Positions 6,149 through 14,413 of a stretch of 36,938 bases of DNA are shown one piece after another; positions within the stretch are counted from its first letter, which is position 1, and every line of letters starts with the position of its first letter. A program made the position numbers and the translations under genes. The notes beneath the pieces were generated by a model. It was given only the letters and a program-made list of their open reading frames with translations, was not told the DNA's origin and did not search any database. This DNA comes from Chloroflexota bacterium (lineage in GTDB: Bacteria > Chloroflexota > Dehalococcoidia > JACPEP01), in contig JACPEP010000009.1 in NCBI GenBank assembly GCA_016183425.1, positions 1 through 36,938 on the forward strand, read 5' to 3'.

Positions 6149-8872
6149 ATGAGTGATCACGGTCATCGACAAAGTAAAGAGTGGGGAGGGGCGGTGGTGT
6201 GGCTCCTGATGACGGCGGCCGTAGTTTCGGCGCTGCTGTGGGGGACCAGCTTCCTCATCAAGGGGGGTGACGGAACGGCGGCCGCCGCCGGTCAGGCTCC
6301 CCGGGAAGAGGCGGTGGCCGCCAAGACGGCCAGCATCCTGCCCGCTGTTCCCCTTCAGGCACCCAACACGGTAGACCTGAAGATCCTGCCCTCTCCCTAC
6401 ACCGCCGCGGTGAGCAATACCTTTGAGATGCGCATTCAGGTTGAGCCAATGACGAAGGTGGCCGGAGTAGATGCCTTCATCGACTTCAACCCCAACTTCG
6501 TCCAGATTCAAGCCATAACCGACGGTGGGACGCTGGGGGTAACCTTCGGCACCAACGGCTTCAACAATAGCGTAGGCGTCATTTCCTACAGCGCCTCCAC
6601 TTTCAGCGGTTTCCCGACCACGGTATTTACCCTGGCCAGACTGGCCGTCCATGTCATCACCGCCACGCCACCCGGAGGCACCAATCTCACCTTCTCCACC
6701 GCCGAGGGCCGCGTAACCCAGATAATAGGGGGTGAAAGTGTTGCCGACAATGTTACGGGTAATCTTATCAGCGGCACCATCAACGCCTACATTACCCCGA
6801 CTGCCAGCTTCGAGCCGTCGGCAGCCATCACGGGGACAGTGCCCCGGACGGTAGCCTTCACGGATACCTCCCAGTTCAACCCCACTAGCTGGCTGTGGAG
6901 CTTCGGAGACGGCGGCACCAGCACTTCCCAGAACCCCACCCGCACCTATACCACTAAGGGCAACTACACCGTGACCCTCACTGCCACCAACGTGGCCGGA
7001 AGCAGCGTGTTCAGCCGCACCAATCTGGTCAACCTCTACAACCCGGTGACGGCTACCAAGACCGCCTCACCGCTGACGAGCACCGTGCCTATGACGGTGG
7101 TCTTCACCGATATCTCCACCGGCGATGTGGCCTCCCGGCTGTGGAGCTTCGGCGATGGGGTGACCAGCACCCTCCAAAACCCCACCCATACCTACGCCGC
7201 CAAGGGAGTCTACACCGTGACCCTGGCCGTGAACGGCCTGGGCGGCGACTCCAGCACCGACACCAACATAGAGTTCATCCACGCCTACAACCCGGTGGTG
7301 GCCGACAAGACCGCTTCGCCTCTGACCGGCACGGTGCCCTTGACGGTGGTCTTCACCGACCTCTCCACCGGCGATGTGGCCTCCCGGCTGTGGAGCTTCG
7401 GCGACGGGGTGACCAGCACTCTCCAGAACCCCACCCACACCTACACCTCCAGGGGAACCTACACCGTGACCTTGATGGTGAACGGTTTGGGCGGCGACCC
7501 CAGCACCGATACCAACACGAACTACATCCACGCCTACAATCCGGTGACGGCTGGCCTCACCGGCACACCTCTTACCGGCGTGGTGCCTCTCAACGTCACT
7601 TTCACCGACGCCTCCACCGGCGATGTGGCTTCTCGACTATGGGGCTTCGGAGACGGCGACACCAGCACGGCTCAGAACCCCACCCACATTTACACCACAG
7701 TGAGTTTCTTTGACGTGTTTCTGACGGTGGACGGCCTGGGCGGAGACAGAAATACCCTGACGCGCACCGCCTACATTAGGGGCCTATCGCCCCTCTTCGC
7801 CAACTTCGTTGGCGTTCCGGTGACCGGCGGCGTCCCCTTGACGGTGGCCTTTACCGATACCACCACGGGCACCGAGGGGCACGGCGCCCTTACGTATGCG
7901 TGGAACCTGGGAGATGGCGCAACCAGCGCTCTTCAGAACCCCACCCACACCTACCAGGCGGGCGGCATCTACACCGTGTCCCTGATGGTGACCAGTACCT
8001 ACGACGCCAAGACCGCGGTGAAGGGGAGCTACATCACCGCCGTGGGCAACCCCATCGCCAACTTTACCGCCAGCCCCATCACGGGCAACATACCCCTCAC
8101 CGTCTACTTCACCGATACCTCCCAGGGCGATATCCTTAGCCAGTCCTGGGATTTCGGCGACGGCGGCGGCAGCGCGGCTCAGAACCCCAGCCACGTTTAC
8201 TCCAACATCGGTAGCTTCACCGTCACCCACGTCGTGACCGGGCCCTTCGGCGCCAACGTTATCGTTAGGACGGACTACATCACCACCACCGGGGCCGACA
8301 TCTTCGGCCAGATAGTCCTGGACGGCAGCCTGCGGCCCGCCAGCGGCTGGGCGATACCTCTTCTCGTGACCCTGACCGCCAGCCCAGTACAGACCTACAT
8401 CGTGACCACCACTACCAAGGTGGACAGCACAGCCGTCTTCACTGTACCCGACGTGGCCCCGGGCACCTACACCATGACCATAGTCGGCGCTCACAACCTG
8501 GCAAACCGAAAGCTGAGTCTGGTAGTCACACCGCCTACCACCACCGTCAACATGGGCATGCTGCGGGAGGGGAACATCAACATGGATAGCCAGGTGAACA
8601 TCGTCGACTTCGGCCTCCTGGTGAAGCACTACCTGACCTCGAGCAGCCCCGCGCACTACCTGACCTCGGTCAGCCCCGGTGGGTGCCTCTATGAGTTCCT
8701 GGACTGGGCTGCCGCGGGCGGCACTCCGTGGATAAAGACGGCGCGCACATACAACTGCTGGGCCGACCTGGATTGGAGTGGCCAGGTCAACATAGGTGAC
8801 TTCGGCCTCATGGTTAAGAGCTACCTGCGCAGTAGTCCTATTGACCTGGCGGGGCCTCGCACGGGGGAGTGA
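6149..8872 (+). CDS. Surface protein: cohesin-like module, 6 PKD domains, terminal dockerin
   Basis: This 907-aa protein is a shorter paralogue of the preceding 1697-aa one; both start MSD and share the stretch EWGGAVVWLLMTAA in the membrane segment (residues about 10-33). GGGGAGGA at 6134-6141 lies 7 bases before ATG. One cohesin-like module (about 72-217, with GVDAFIDF and TNGFNNSVGVISYSASTF) is followed by six PKD domains (218-690). PKD 2-4 are tandem copies. Next come a pre-dockerin beta module (716-805, HNLANR motif) and a dockerin (806-890). The dockerin Ca-loops read NINMDSQVNIVD and DLDWSGQVNIGD. Between the loops lies a roughly 50-residue insert with two Cys, as in the larger paralogue. 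PKD domains usually act as spacers or mediate carbohydrate or protein contact on the surface. It probably pairs with cohesins of the neighbouring anchored proteins; this is inferred. Confidence 0.87.
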   Translation: MSDHGHRQSKEWGGAVVWLLMTAAVVSALLWGTSFLIKGGDGTAAAAGQAPREEAVAAKTASILPAVPLQAPNTVDLKILPSPYTAAVSNTFEMRIQVEPMTKVAGVDAFIDFNPNFVQIQAITDGGTLGVTFGTNGFNNSVGVISYSASTFSGFPTTVFTLARLAVHVITATPPGGTNLTFSTAEGRVTQIIGGESVADNVTGNLISGTINAYITPTASFEPSAAITGTVPRTVAFTDTSQFNPTSWLWSFGDGGTSTSQNPTRTYTTKGNYTVTLTATNVAGSSVFSRTNLVNLYNPVTATKTASPLTSTVPMTVVFTDISTGDVASRLWSFGDGVTSTLQNPTHTYAAKGVYTVTLAVNGLGGDSSTDTNIEFIHAYNPVVADKTASPLTGTVPLTVVFTDLSTGDVASRLWSFGDGVTSTLQNPTHTYTSRGTYTVTLMVNGLGGDPSTDTNTNYIHAYNPVTAGLTGTPLTGVVPLNVTFTDASTGDVASRLWGFGDGDTSTAQNPTHIYTTVSFFDVFLTVDGLGGDRNTLTRTAYIRGLSPLFANFVGVPVTGGVPLTVAFTDTTTGTEGHGALTYAWNLGDGATSALQNPTHTYQAGGIYTVSLMVTSTYDAKTAVKGSYITAVGNPIANFTASPITGNIPLTVYFTDTSQGDILSQSWDFGDGGGSAAQNPSHVYSNIGSFTVTHVVTGPFGANVIVRTDYITTTGADIFGQIVLDGSLRPASGWAIPLLVTLTASPVQTYIVTTTTKVDSTAVFTVPDVAPGTYTMTIVGAHNLANRKLSLVVTPPTTTVNMGMLREGNINMDSQVNIVDFGLLVKHYLTSSSPAHYLTSVSPGGCLYEFLDWAAAGGTPWIKTARTYNCWADLDWSGQVNIGDFGLMVKSYLRSSPIDLAGPRTGE
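7037..7783 (+). repeat. Three tandem 249-bp PKD-coding repeats
   Basis: PKD domains 2, 3 and 4 of the 907-aa protein are encoded by consecutive units with an exact 249-base (83-residue) period. The word GGCGATGTGG recurs at 7121, 7370 and 7619. Units 1 and 2 are close to identical around the FGDGVTSTLQNPTHTY stretch; unit 3 has diverged more. This indicates recent in-frame duplication of domains. Such repeats can also be collapsed or expanded in assembly. Confidence 0.8.
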
Positions 8873-8891
8873 TTATGTGACGTTTTTCAGA

Positions 8892-8904
8892 GCGACCTTG
8901 TCGC
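8892..8904 (+). other. Small hairpin followed by T-run in intergenic gap
   Basis: GCGAC (8892-8896), loop CTT, and GTCGC (8900-8904) form a 5-bp stem 19 bases after the preceding stop codon. A short ATTTTTA tract follows at 8910-8916. It could weakly attenuate transcription between the 907-aa and 445-aa genes, but the stem is short. Confidence 0.3.
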
Positions 8905-8932
8905 ACGTAATTTTTAGTAGATAAGGAGGACC

Positions 8933-10270
8933 ATGAATACAACCAAACTGAAGTGGCTCGTTCCCTTTCTCGGTATTGTCCTACTCTTAGGTGGTATCGC
9001 GAGCCTTCGTAGTGGAGCAGGGGCGCTGGCCAGCCCGGGGCCGGTGAGTCTGAGCATTCTGCCCGCCGCCCGGGACATGATGATGAACTCCACTGCTGAG
9101 TGGCAGATCCAGGTGGCCGCCGGAGTAGGTGAATCGGTAATGGGTGTGGATGCCTTCGTTACCTTCGATCCCGCCGTCTTCCAGGTGGTAGGGACCATCA
9201 CCGACGGCACAACCTCGTTTAGCGTGCCCTATAAAGATTTCAATAACAGTGTAGGGATCATAACCTACAGCGCCATCACCGTCACCGGCTACGTTACTAA
9301 CTCTACCTTCACCCTGGCCCGCTTCGCACTAAGTGCCGTGGCTACGGCCACCGGAAGCTCGATAAGCTTCTCTAGCACGGGACTCAATACGACTCGGGTC
9401 GCAGACAAGGACGGCAACCTGTATCCCGCTTTGACCCTCAACGGGGCCACCGCCAACAGCCGGGCCATCGATGCCGCCTTCGCCTGCCCCTCCGCCGTGG
9501 TCAACACTCCGGCTTCTTTAACCGACCAGTCCCTAATAGCTTCGGGGGGCGCCATTACTCAATGGCTATGGGGCTTCGGCGACGGCATGAGCGCCCTGCT
9601 GACCACGTCGGGGAGCACCACCCATGTCTACACCCAGACGGGGGTGTACACCGTCTCCCTGACAGTTACCGGCACGGTATCCAGTGTCACCTACTCCGAT
9701 TCTGAAGTCAAGACCAGTTGCGCCACCATCCGATCCGCAGAGGTGGCGGCACCGACACCACCTCTGACCACTATCAAGGGCTCCGTCTATGAGGATAACA
9801 ACGGGAACGGCGTCATGGACGCCGGAGAGGCCGGGATTAGCAACGTGGCCGTAAGGGTCACCAGCGATGGCTGGACCAAGGACACCCTCAGCGGCTTAAA
9901 CGGCGCCTACGAGGTCTGCTGCCTCACTCCGGCCACCTTCAAGGTCTCCATCACCGTACCCGGGGGCTGGACGAACACTACGCCCACCCTGGTAGCGGTC
10001 ACGGTGTCCGGTAACCCGCCAACGGTAGTAGTAGACTTCGGCCTGGCCAGGCCAGCCGCGGCGACGCCGGCGCCAGCGCCTCCCGCACCCACGCCCACAC
10101 CCGTGGTAGTGCCAACGCCCACTCCAGTAGTGCCCGGGGTGCCTCGTACGGGCACGGGCGGTCTGGATTCTCCCGGGGCCACCGGGCTCTGGATAGTGAT
10201 CGCCCTGGCGCTTCTGGCGGCGGTCGGGTGGGCGGGGTCCGCCTTTGGCGGAGCGAGACGAAGGAGCTAA
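8933..10270 (+). CDS. Anchored cohesin-PKD-SdrB surface protein with sortase-like VPRTG signal
   Basis: This 445-aa secreted protein has an N-terminal signal segment (residues about 7-32). A cohesin-like module (about 38-180) keeps GVDAFVTFDP and NNSVGIITYSA. A PKD-like domain has the motif WGFGDG (about 185-275). An SdrD-B-type beta domain follows at about 285-385, with the Ca-type loop DNNGNGVMDAGE. Next is a Pro/Thr/Val linker, then VPRTG, a hydrophobic segment (GLWIVIALALLAAVGWAG) and the basic tail RRRS. The last three elements have the layout of a C-terminal cell-wall sorting signal, with VPRTG in place of LPXTG. AAGGAGGA at 8923-8930 precedes ATG closely. It has no dockerin, so it could be the surface anchor for the dockerin-bearing proteins. 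It lies 60 bases downstream of them and is followed by a strong hairpin. Confidence 0.85.
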   Translation: MNTTKLKWLVPFLGIVLLLGGIASLRSGAGALASPGPVSLSILPAARDMMMNSTAEWQIQVAAGVGESVMGVDAFVTFDPAVFQVVGTITDGTTSFSVPYKDFNNSVGIITYSAITVTGYVTNSTFTLARFALSAVATATGSSISFSSTGLNTTRVADKDGNLYPALTLNGATANSRAIDAAFACPSAVVNTPASLTDQSLIASGGAITQWLWGFGDGMSALLTTSGSTTHVYTQTGVYTVSLTVTGTVSSVTYSDSEVKTSCATIRSAEVAAPTPPLTTIKGSVYEDNNGNGVMDAGEAGISNVAVRVTSDGWTKDTLSGLNGAYEVCCLTPATFKVSITVPGGWTNTTPTLVAVTVSGNPPTVVVDFGLARPAAATPAPAPPAPTPTPVVVPTPTPVVPGVPRTGTGGLDSPGATGLWIVIALALLAAVGWAGSAFGGARRRS

Positions 10271-10312
10271 GAAACTGCTAAGCACCTTTAAAAACAGTTA
10301 GAGCTTTTGCGG

Positions 10313-10345
10313 TGGGGAAGCCCCGTCAGAGGTGGGGCTTCCCCA
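10313..10345 (+). terminator. Strong GC hairpin after the 445-aa surface gene
   Basis: Arms TGGGGAAGCCCC (10313-10324) and GGGGCTTCCCCA (10334-10345) form a perfect 12-bp stem with a 9-base loop, 43 bases after the stop codon. Only a short mixed TCCTCTTT tract follows. It is therefore a good hairpin with a weak U-tract, probably a terminator for the surface-protein operon. Confidence 0.7.
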
Positions 10346-10416
10346 TCCTCTTTGAGATACACAGATGGTGTTTAATAAAGGGGGTTCAAGGGATCTGGTA
10401 GAGGATGCTTGACTAT

Positions 10417-10670
10417 GTCATTCTGAGGGAGTCCGCCTTAGGCGGACGACCGAAGAATCTCTTCGTAAGTCTTTGAGATCCTTCGCTCCGCTCAGGATCA
10501 TCGTGTCCCACTTACTATAGGACACCGCAAGAGGGTGAAAATACGCTCTAAGCCATCACCCTCTTGGTCCCCTCCTCCCGCCACCGAGCGGGAGAGGGGA
10601 GATTCGGGGGATTTGGGGGTGTCCCCCAAATCCCTGTCAGGGGGGCCATGCCCCCTGAACCCCCACATTT
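10417..10670 (+). repeat. Cluster of interspersed palindromic repeats
   Basis: The 10350-10690 gap has no gene. GTCATTCTGAGGGAGTCC at 10417 begins a unit also seen at 21612. It holds the hairpin GTCCGCC-TTA-GGCGGAC (10431-10447). GTGTCC (10503-10508) and GGACAC (10520-10525) form another hairpin whose right side resembles 388-410. The CTCCCGC...GCGGGAG palindrome near 10568-10590 and GGGGGTGTCCCCC near 10614 match units at both window ends. Confidence 0.7.
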
Positions 10671-10691
10671 TTAGAGGAATGACCAATCATA

Positions 10692-10710
10692 TTTCTAAAC
10701 ACCTTAGAAA
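10692..10710 (+). promoter_or_regulatory. AT-rich inverted repeat just upstream of a Shine-Dalgarno
   Basis: TTTCTAA (10692-10698) and TTAGAAA (10704-10710) are perfect inverted repeats with a 5-base spacer. They end 3 bases before the AGGGAGG ribosome-binding site of the next gene. This could be a leader hairpin controlling access to that site or an operator. There is no direct evidence for a binding protein. Confidence 0.35.
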
Positions 10711-10727
10711 ATAGGGAGGTGACGGCT

Positions 10728-11573
10728 TTGAAGAAGGGGTATAGACTTCTCCCGCTTGTGTTGGGTATAGGGCTGATAGCAGCGCTCCTGGTGGCCCTAG
10801 GAGTTACGTGGCACAAAGGCCGCCCGGAGGCGGAAGCATTTCAGGGGGGAACGGTGGAGGTGAACCTGGAACCTGCCTCGCGCTCGGTGGCGGTAGGGGA
10901 GGTCTTCACCATGACCATCCAGGTCGACCCTCACGGCCAGCCGGTGAGCGGGATAGATGCCTTCATCGACTTCACCCCTTCATACCTACAAGTTCAGGCG
11001 ATCACCAACGGCGGCACCCTGGATTTCACCTTTCCCACCAACTCCTACAATAATACCGCCGGCGCCATCACCTATAGCGCAGGCACCTTCACCAGCTTTC
11101 CCACCACCCCATTCCCCCTCGCCGTTATCACCTTGAAGGCCCTGGCCGCCACGCCGGGAACCAACTTCGGCTTCTCCATCGCCCCCGATCGGCAGACCCG
11201 GGCCGACTATCTGGGGCAGGACAACATTACCCGCTGGGTAAAGGGGGCAGTGGTGGCCATAAGGGAGACCAGAACGCCCTTACCAAGCCAGGCCACCCCA
11301 CCCCCCACCCCCACCCCCAATTTGAAGGTGGAGCTTCCTACGGCCACCCCTCGCCCAACGACTCCCACTCCAGGCGCCCCTGCCACACCACCCACCGGCG
11401 TTGCCACGCCGCGGCCTGGCGGCGTTACTGCCACCCCACCCCCCGAAGCCACTCCTTCCGCGATCTTCACCCTAGGGAGCGTTTTTTCTCCTTGGCTGTG
11501 GGCAGCGGCCATGGCGGTGATCATCATACTGGTGGGCGGAAGCCTGGTGCTCTATGGGCGAAGGGGACAGTAG
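10728..11573 (+). CDS. Membrane-anchored single-cohesin protein
   Basis: The start is placed at TTG 10728, giving 281 aa: AGGGAGG (10713-10719) lies 8 bases upstream of it but overlaps the alternative GTG at 10719. Residues about 6-28 form an N-terminal hydrophobic signal. A single cohesin-like module follows (about 38-180), with GIDAFIDFTPSYLQVQAIT and NNTAGAITYSAGTF. It is strikingly similar to the cohesin of the 907-aa protein. A Pro/Thr linker (about 185-245) leads to a C-terminal transmembrane helix (WLWAAAMAVIIILVGGSLVL) and the short basic tail YGRRGQ. It has no VPRTG-type motif, so it is likely a direct membrane anchor. Architecturally it resembles anchoring scaffoldins that display one cohesin on a glycosylatable stalk. 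The expected partner is a dockerin of the upstream proteins; this is inferred. Confidence 0.82.
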   Translation: MKKGYRLLPLVLGIGLIAALLVALGVTWHKGRPEAEAFQGGTVEVNLEPASRSVAVGEVFTMTIQVDPHGQPVSGIDAFIDFTPSYLQVQAITNGGTLDFTFPTNSYNNTAGAITYSAGTFTSFPTTPFPLAVITLKALAATPGTNFGFSIAPDRQTRADYLGQDNITRWVKGAVVAIRETRTPLPSQATPPPTPTPNLKVELPTATPRPTTPTPGAPATPPTGVATPRPGGVTATPPPEATPSAIFTLGSVFSPWLWAAAMAVIIILVGGSLVLYGRRGQ

Positions 11574-11676
11574 TGGAAAAACTCCCACCTTAAGACGAGG
11601 ACACTAAGGGGCAGGACACCCCATCAAAGGGAATTTCATGGAAAGGCCGCGGGGGAAGGGAAGGCTGAGTGCCAGA

Positions 11677-14124
11677 CTATCTGGTCACCACATTTACCAA
11701 TCGCTGAGAGATGTAAATCACCTTCTCCACCACTTTTCCGTCCAGATGAGCCTTGATGCGTTCCCGGCCCAGGGCCAACTCTTTGGCCTCGGCCTCAGTG
11801 ATGGATACGGGCGCCGATACCCGATCTCTCAGCCGGCCATTCACCTGGATGACCAGGGTGAACTCCTCTTGGGCGGCCAGCGCCTCGTCCCATGACGGCC
11901 AGGGCTGACCATGGATACTGTAGGGTCGGTTTCTCCTCTGCCATAGCTCTTCCGCCAGATGGGGGGTGCTGGGCGCTAAAAGCAAAAGCAGGCTATCGAT
12001 AGCCTCCTGCCATGTCTCGAAGTCTACGGAACCCTCCTCCTTCAGTCGGCTTAGGTCGTTGGTGAACTCCATAAGGGCGGCGATCATGGTATTGAAGCGA
12101 AAGCGCTCTATATCGTGAGTGACCCGCTTAATAGTCTGGTGAGTTATGCGTCGTAGCTCTTTAGTTTTTTCCTCAGTAGCGGTGCTGGGGGAGGGGGGCT
12201 GGGTTAGAACCAGGTGCCATACCCGGTGCAGCCATCGAGAGACCCCGCTGAGTCCTCGATCGTTCCAGTCGCCACCCTGATCCCAGGGTCCGACGAACAT
12301 TAGATAGGCCCGCACCGCATCGGCTCCTTCCTCCTCCACATAGGCATCTGGGTTGACCACGTTGCCCCGAGACTTGCTCATCTTCTGCCGCTGGGCGATG
12401 ATGATGCCCTGATTGTAAAGGCGGAGGAAGGGCTCATCAAAAGAAAGCAGTCCCCTGTCACGCAGGGCCTTTGCGAAGAACCGGGCGTAGAGGAGGTGCA
12501 TGGTGGCATGTTCGGCGCCGCCGGTGTACAGGTCTACCGGCAGCCAGCAGGCCATTTTGTCGGGGTCAAAGGGGCCGTCCTGGTAGTGGGGGCTGGTGTA
12601 GCGCAAGAAGTACCACGAGGAGCAGATGAAGGTATCCATGGTGTCGGTCTCCCGCTTGGCAGGGGTGCCACAGTTGGGACAGGTGGTATTCACAAAGCCC
12701 TGGTGGTACTTCAAGGGCGATTCGCCTGTGGGCCGGAACTCGGCGTCCGAAGGCAGAAGCACGGGCAGGCGCTCCTCGGGCACAGGGACGATGCCGCACT
12801 TAGGGCAATAAACGATGGGAATGGGCGCTCCCCAGTAGCGCTGACGGGAGATTAGCCAGTCTCGCAGGCGGTAGGTGATGGTGCGTCCTCCCCAGCCTCG
12901 CTCCTCAAGATGGTCAGCGATGGCCTCTTTTCCCTGAGAGTTGGGTAGGCCGTTGAAGGGGCCAGAGTTGACCATGGTTCCCTCTTCCAGGTAGGCTTCA
13001 CTGAGCTCCTCCCCCGACCAACTGGGCGGGGCGATCACCACTGGTATCGGCAGTCCGAACTTCTTGGCGAAGTCGAAGTCTCGGGCGTCGTGGGCGGGAA
13101 CCCCCATCACGGCTCCCGTCCCGTAGGTCATTAGGACGTAGTCGGCCACCCAGATGGGAACCGGCTGGCCGTTGAGACGGTTGATGCAGCAAGCTCCGAT
13201 GAAGACTCCCGTCTTTTCCTTCTCGGTAGACAGGCGCTGAATGTCGCTGAGGCGTCGGCTCTGGGCTACGTAAGCGCTTACCTCCTCCCGACGCTCTAAC
13301 GTGGTCAGCCTCTCCACCAGGGGATGCTCCGGAGCCAAAACCATGAAGGTAACGCCATAAACGGTATCGGCCCGGGTGGTGAAGACGCGAATCTCCTTTT
13401 CTTCAATTCCAGGCACATCCAGGGCAAAGGAGATCTCGGCTCCAGTGCTCTTGCCGATCCAGTTTTTCTGCATGAGCTTGATGCGCTCTGGCCAATCTAT
13501 CTTAGAGTGGTCCAGTAGCTCATCGGCGTACTTGGTGATGCGCAAGAACCACTGCTCCAGGTCTTTCTTGGTCACTGGAGTTTGGCACCGCTCGCAGGTT
13601 CCATCCGCAGTCACCTGCTCGTTGGCCAGCACCGTCTGGCACTGGGGACACCAGTTGGCCGCCGCCTTGGCCCGATAGGCCAGGCCGGCATGATAAAACT
13701 GGAGGAAGAGCCACTGAGTCCATCGGTAGTACTCGGGGAGGCAGGTGATGACCTCGCGGCTCCAGTCGTAGATGGCGCCGATGCTCTTCAACTGGCGGCG
13801 CATATTCTCGATGTTTTGCATCGTCCACGTGTGGGGGTGGATGCTTCGGCTGATGGCGGCGTTCTCCGCTGGCAGGCCGAAGGCATCGAAGCCGATGGGA
13901 TGGAGAACGTTGAACCCCTTCATGCGCATGTATCGGGCATGGGCGTCAGAGGGAGCCAGGGCGTACCAGTGGCCGATGTGGAGGTCGCCGGAGGTATAGG
14001 GGAACATGGTCAGGGCGTACCACTTGGGCCGGCTGCTATCCTCCGTCACCTGGTAGAGGCTGTCTGCCGCCCACCGCTCCTGCCATTTTCTCTCGATATC
14101 TCTGGGCTCATAATCAGCGGACAT
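11677..14124 (-). CDS. leuS: Leucyl-tRNA synthetase
   Basis: Charges tRNA-Leu with leucine using ATP in the cytosol. The 815-aa product is a normal length for bacterial LeuS. HIGH is at residues 49-52 (DLHIGH) and KMSKS at about 581-585. Two Cys-rich zinc-ribbon-like patches (CPQC...CERC and CPKC...CPNC), the CP1 editing domain between them, and the C-terminal anticodon-binding region are all present. The start at 14124 (ATG, MSADYEPRDIERKW) is preferred over the upstream TTG at 14202. That upstream codon falls inside the predicted -35 box, and the extra 26 residues do not look like LeuS. AAGGT lies about 9 bases upstream. The gene is transcribed alone and converges with the surface-protein operon. 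No T-box leader was seen. Confidence 0.97.
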   Translation of the reverse strand: MSADYEPRDIERKWQERWAADSLYQVTEDSSRPKWYALTMFPYTSGDLHIGHWYALAPSDAHARYMRMKGFNVLHPIGFDAFGLPAENAAISRSIHPHTWTMQNIENMRRQLKSIGAIYDWSREVITCLPEYYRWTQWLFLQFYHAGLAYRAKAAANWCPQCQTVLANEQVTADGTCERCQTPVTKKDLEQWFLRITKYADELLDHSKIDWPERIKLMQKNWIGKSTGAEISFALDVPGIEEKEIRVFTTRADTVYGVTFMVLAPEHPLVERLTTLERREEVSAYVAQSRRLSDIQRLSTEKEKTGVFIGACCINRLNGQPVPIWVADYVLMTYGTGAVMGVPAHDARDFDFAKKFGLPIPVVIAPPSWSGEELSEAYLEEGTMVNSGPFNGLPNSQGKEAIADHLEERGWGGRTITYRLRDWLISRQRYWGAPIPIVYCPKCGIVPVPEERLPVLLPSDAEFRPTGESPLKYHQGFVNTTCPNCGTPAKRETDTMDTFICSSWYFLRYTSPHYQDGPFDPDKMACWLPVDLYTGGAEHATMHLLYARFFAKALRDRGLLSFDEPFLRLYNQGIIIAQRQKMSKSRGNVVNPDAYVEEEGADAVRAYLMFVGPWDQGGDWNDRGLSGVSRWLHRVWHLVLTQPPSPSTATEEKTKELRRITHQTIKRVTHDIERFRFNTMIAALMEFTNDLSRLKEEGSVDFETWQEAIDSLLLLLAPSTPHLAEELWQRRNRPYSIHGQPWPSWDEALAAQEEFTLVIQVNGRLRDRVSAPVSITEAEAKELALGRERIKAHLDGKVVEKVIYISQRLVNVVTR

Positions 14125-14173
14125 GTTTGTTACCTTATGAGATAGACGCTCTGTGAAGGGTCTCTGAAGGGGG

Positions 14174-14202
14174 ATTATATCAAACCCAGCCTGGAGGCAC
14201 AA
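14174..14202 (-). promoter_or_regulatory. leuS promoter
   Basis: On the minus strand, TTGTGC (14202-14197) and a perfect TATAAT (14179-14174) are separated by 17 bases. The expected transcript start is near 14167, giving a leader of about 43 bases before the ATG at 14124. Confidence 0.75.
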
Positions 14203-14351
14203 GGACGGGGGCTGGTAGGCTGAACATCACTGATAACCCCTGTGGCTTTTGAGTGGGCCTGGAAAACTTAAAATGAAGGAGTTAACCAGCGAGTGCAAGA
14301 CAACACTATCGCCTTGGGTTTGCCAGAGTTACGAGTATTCTGTTCGCTCTG

Positions 14352-14378
14352 TTGTTCTGTCGCCGAAAGATGTATAAT
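14352..14378 (+). promoter_or_regulatory. Probable promoter of the helicase-nuclease gene
   Basis: TATAAT is at 14373-14378, preceded by a weak -35 (TTGTTC, 14352-14357) at a short 15-base spacing. The expected transcript start is near 14385, 29 bases upstream of ATG 14414 and about 59 upstream of the alternative TTG 14444. Confidence 0.5.
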
Positions 14379-14413
14379 AGTCCCGACCTTTTCGCCGGCG
14401 GTGCATATCGGAG

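Noticed and set aside
14125-14300. T-box leader for leuS
   Set aside because: No antiterminator consensus is present, and the predicted leader is only about 43 bases.
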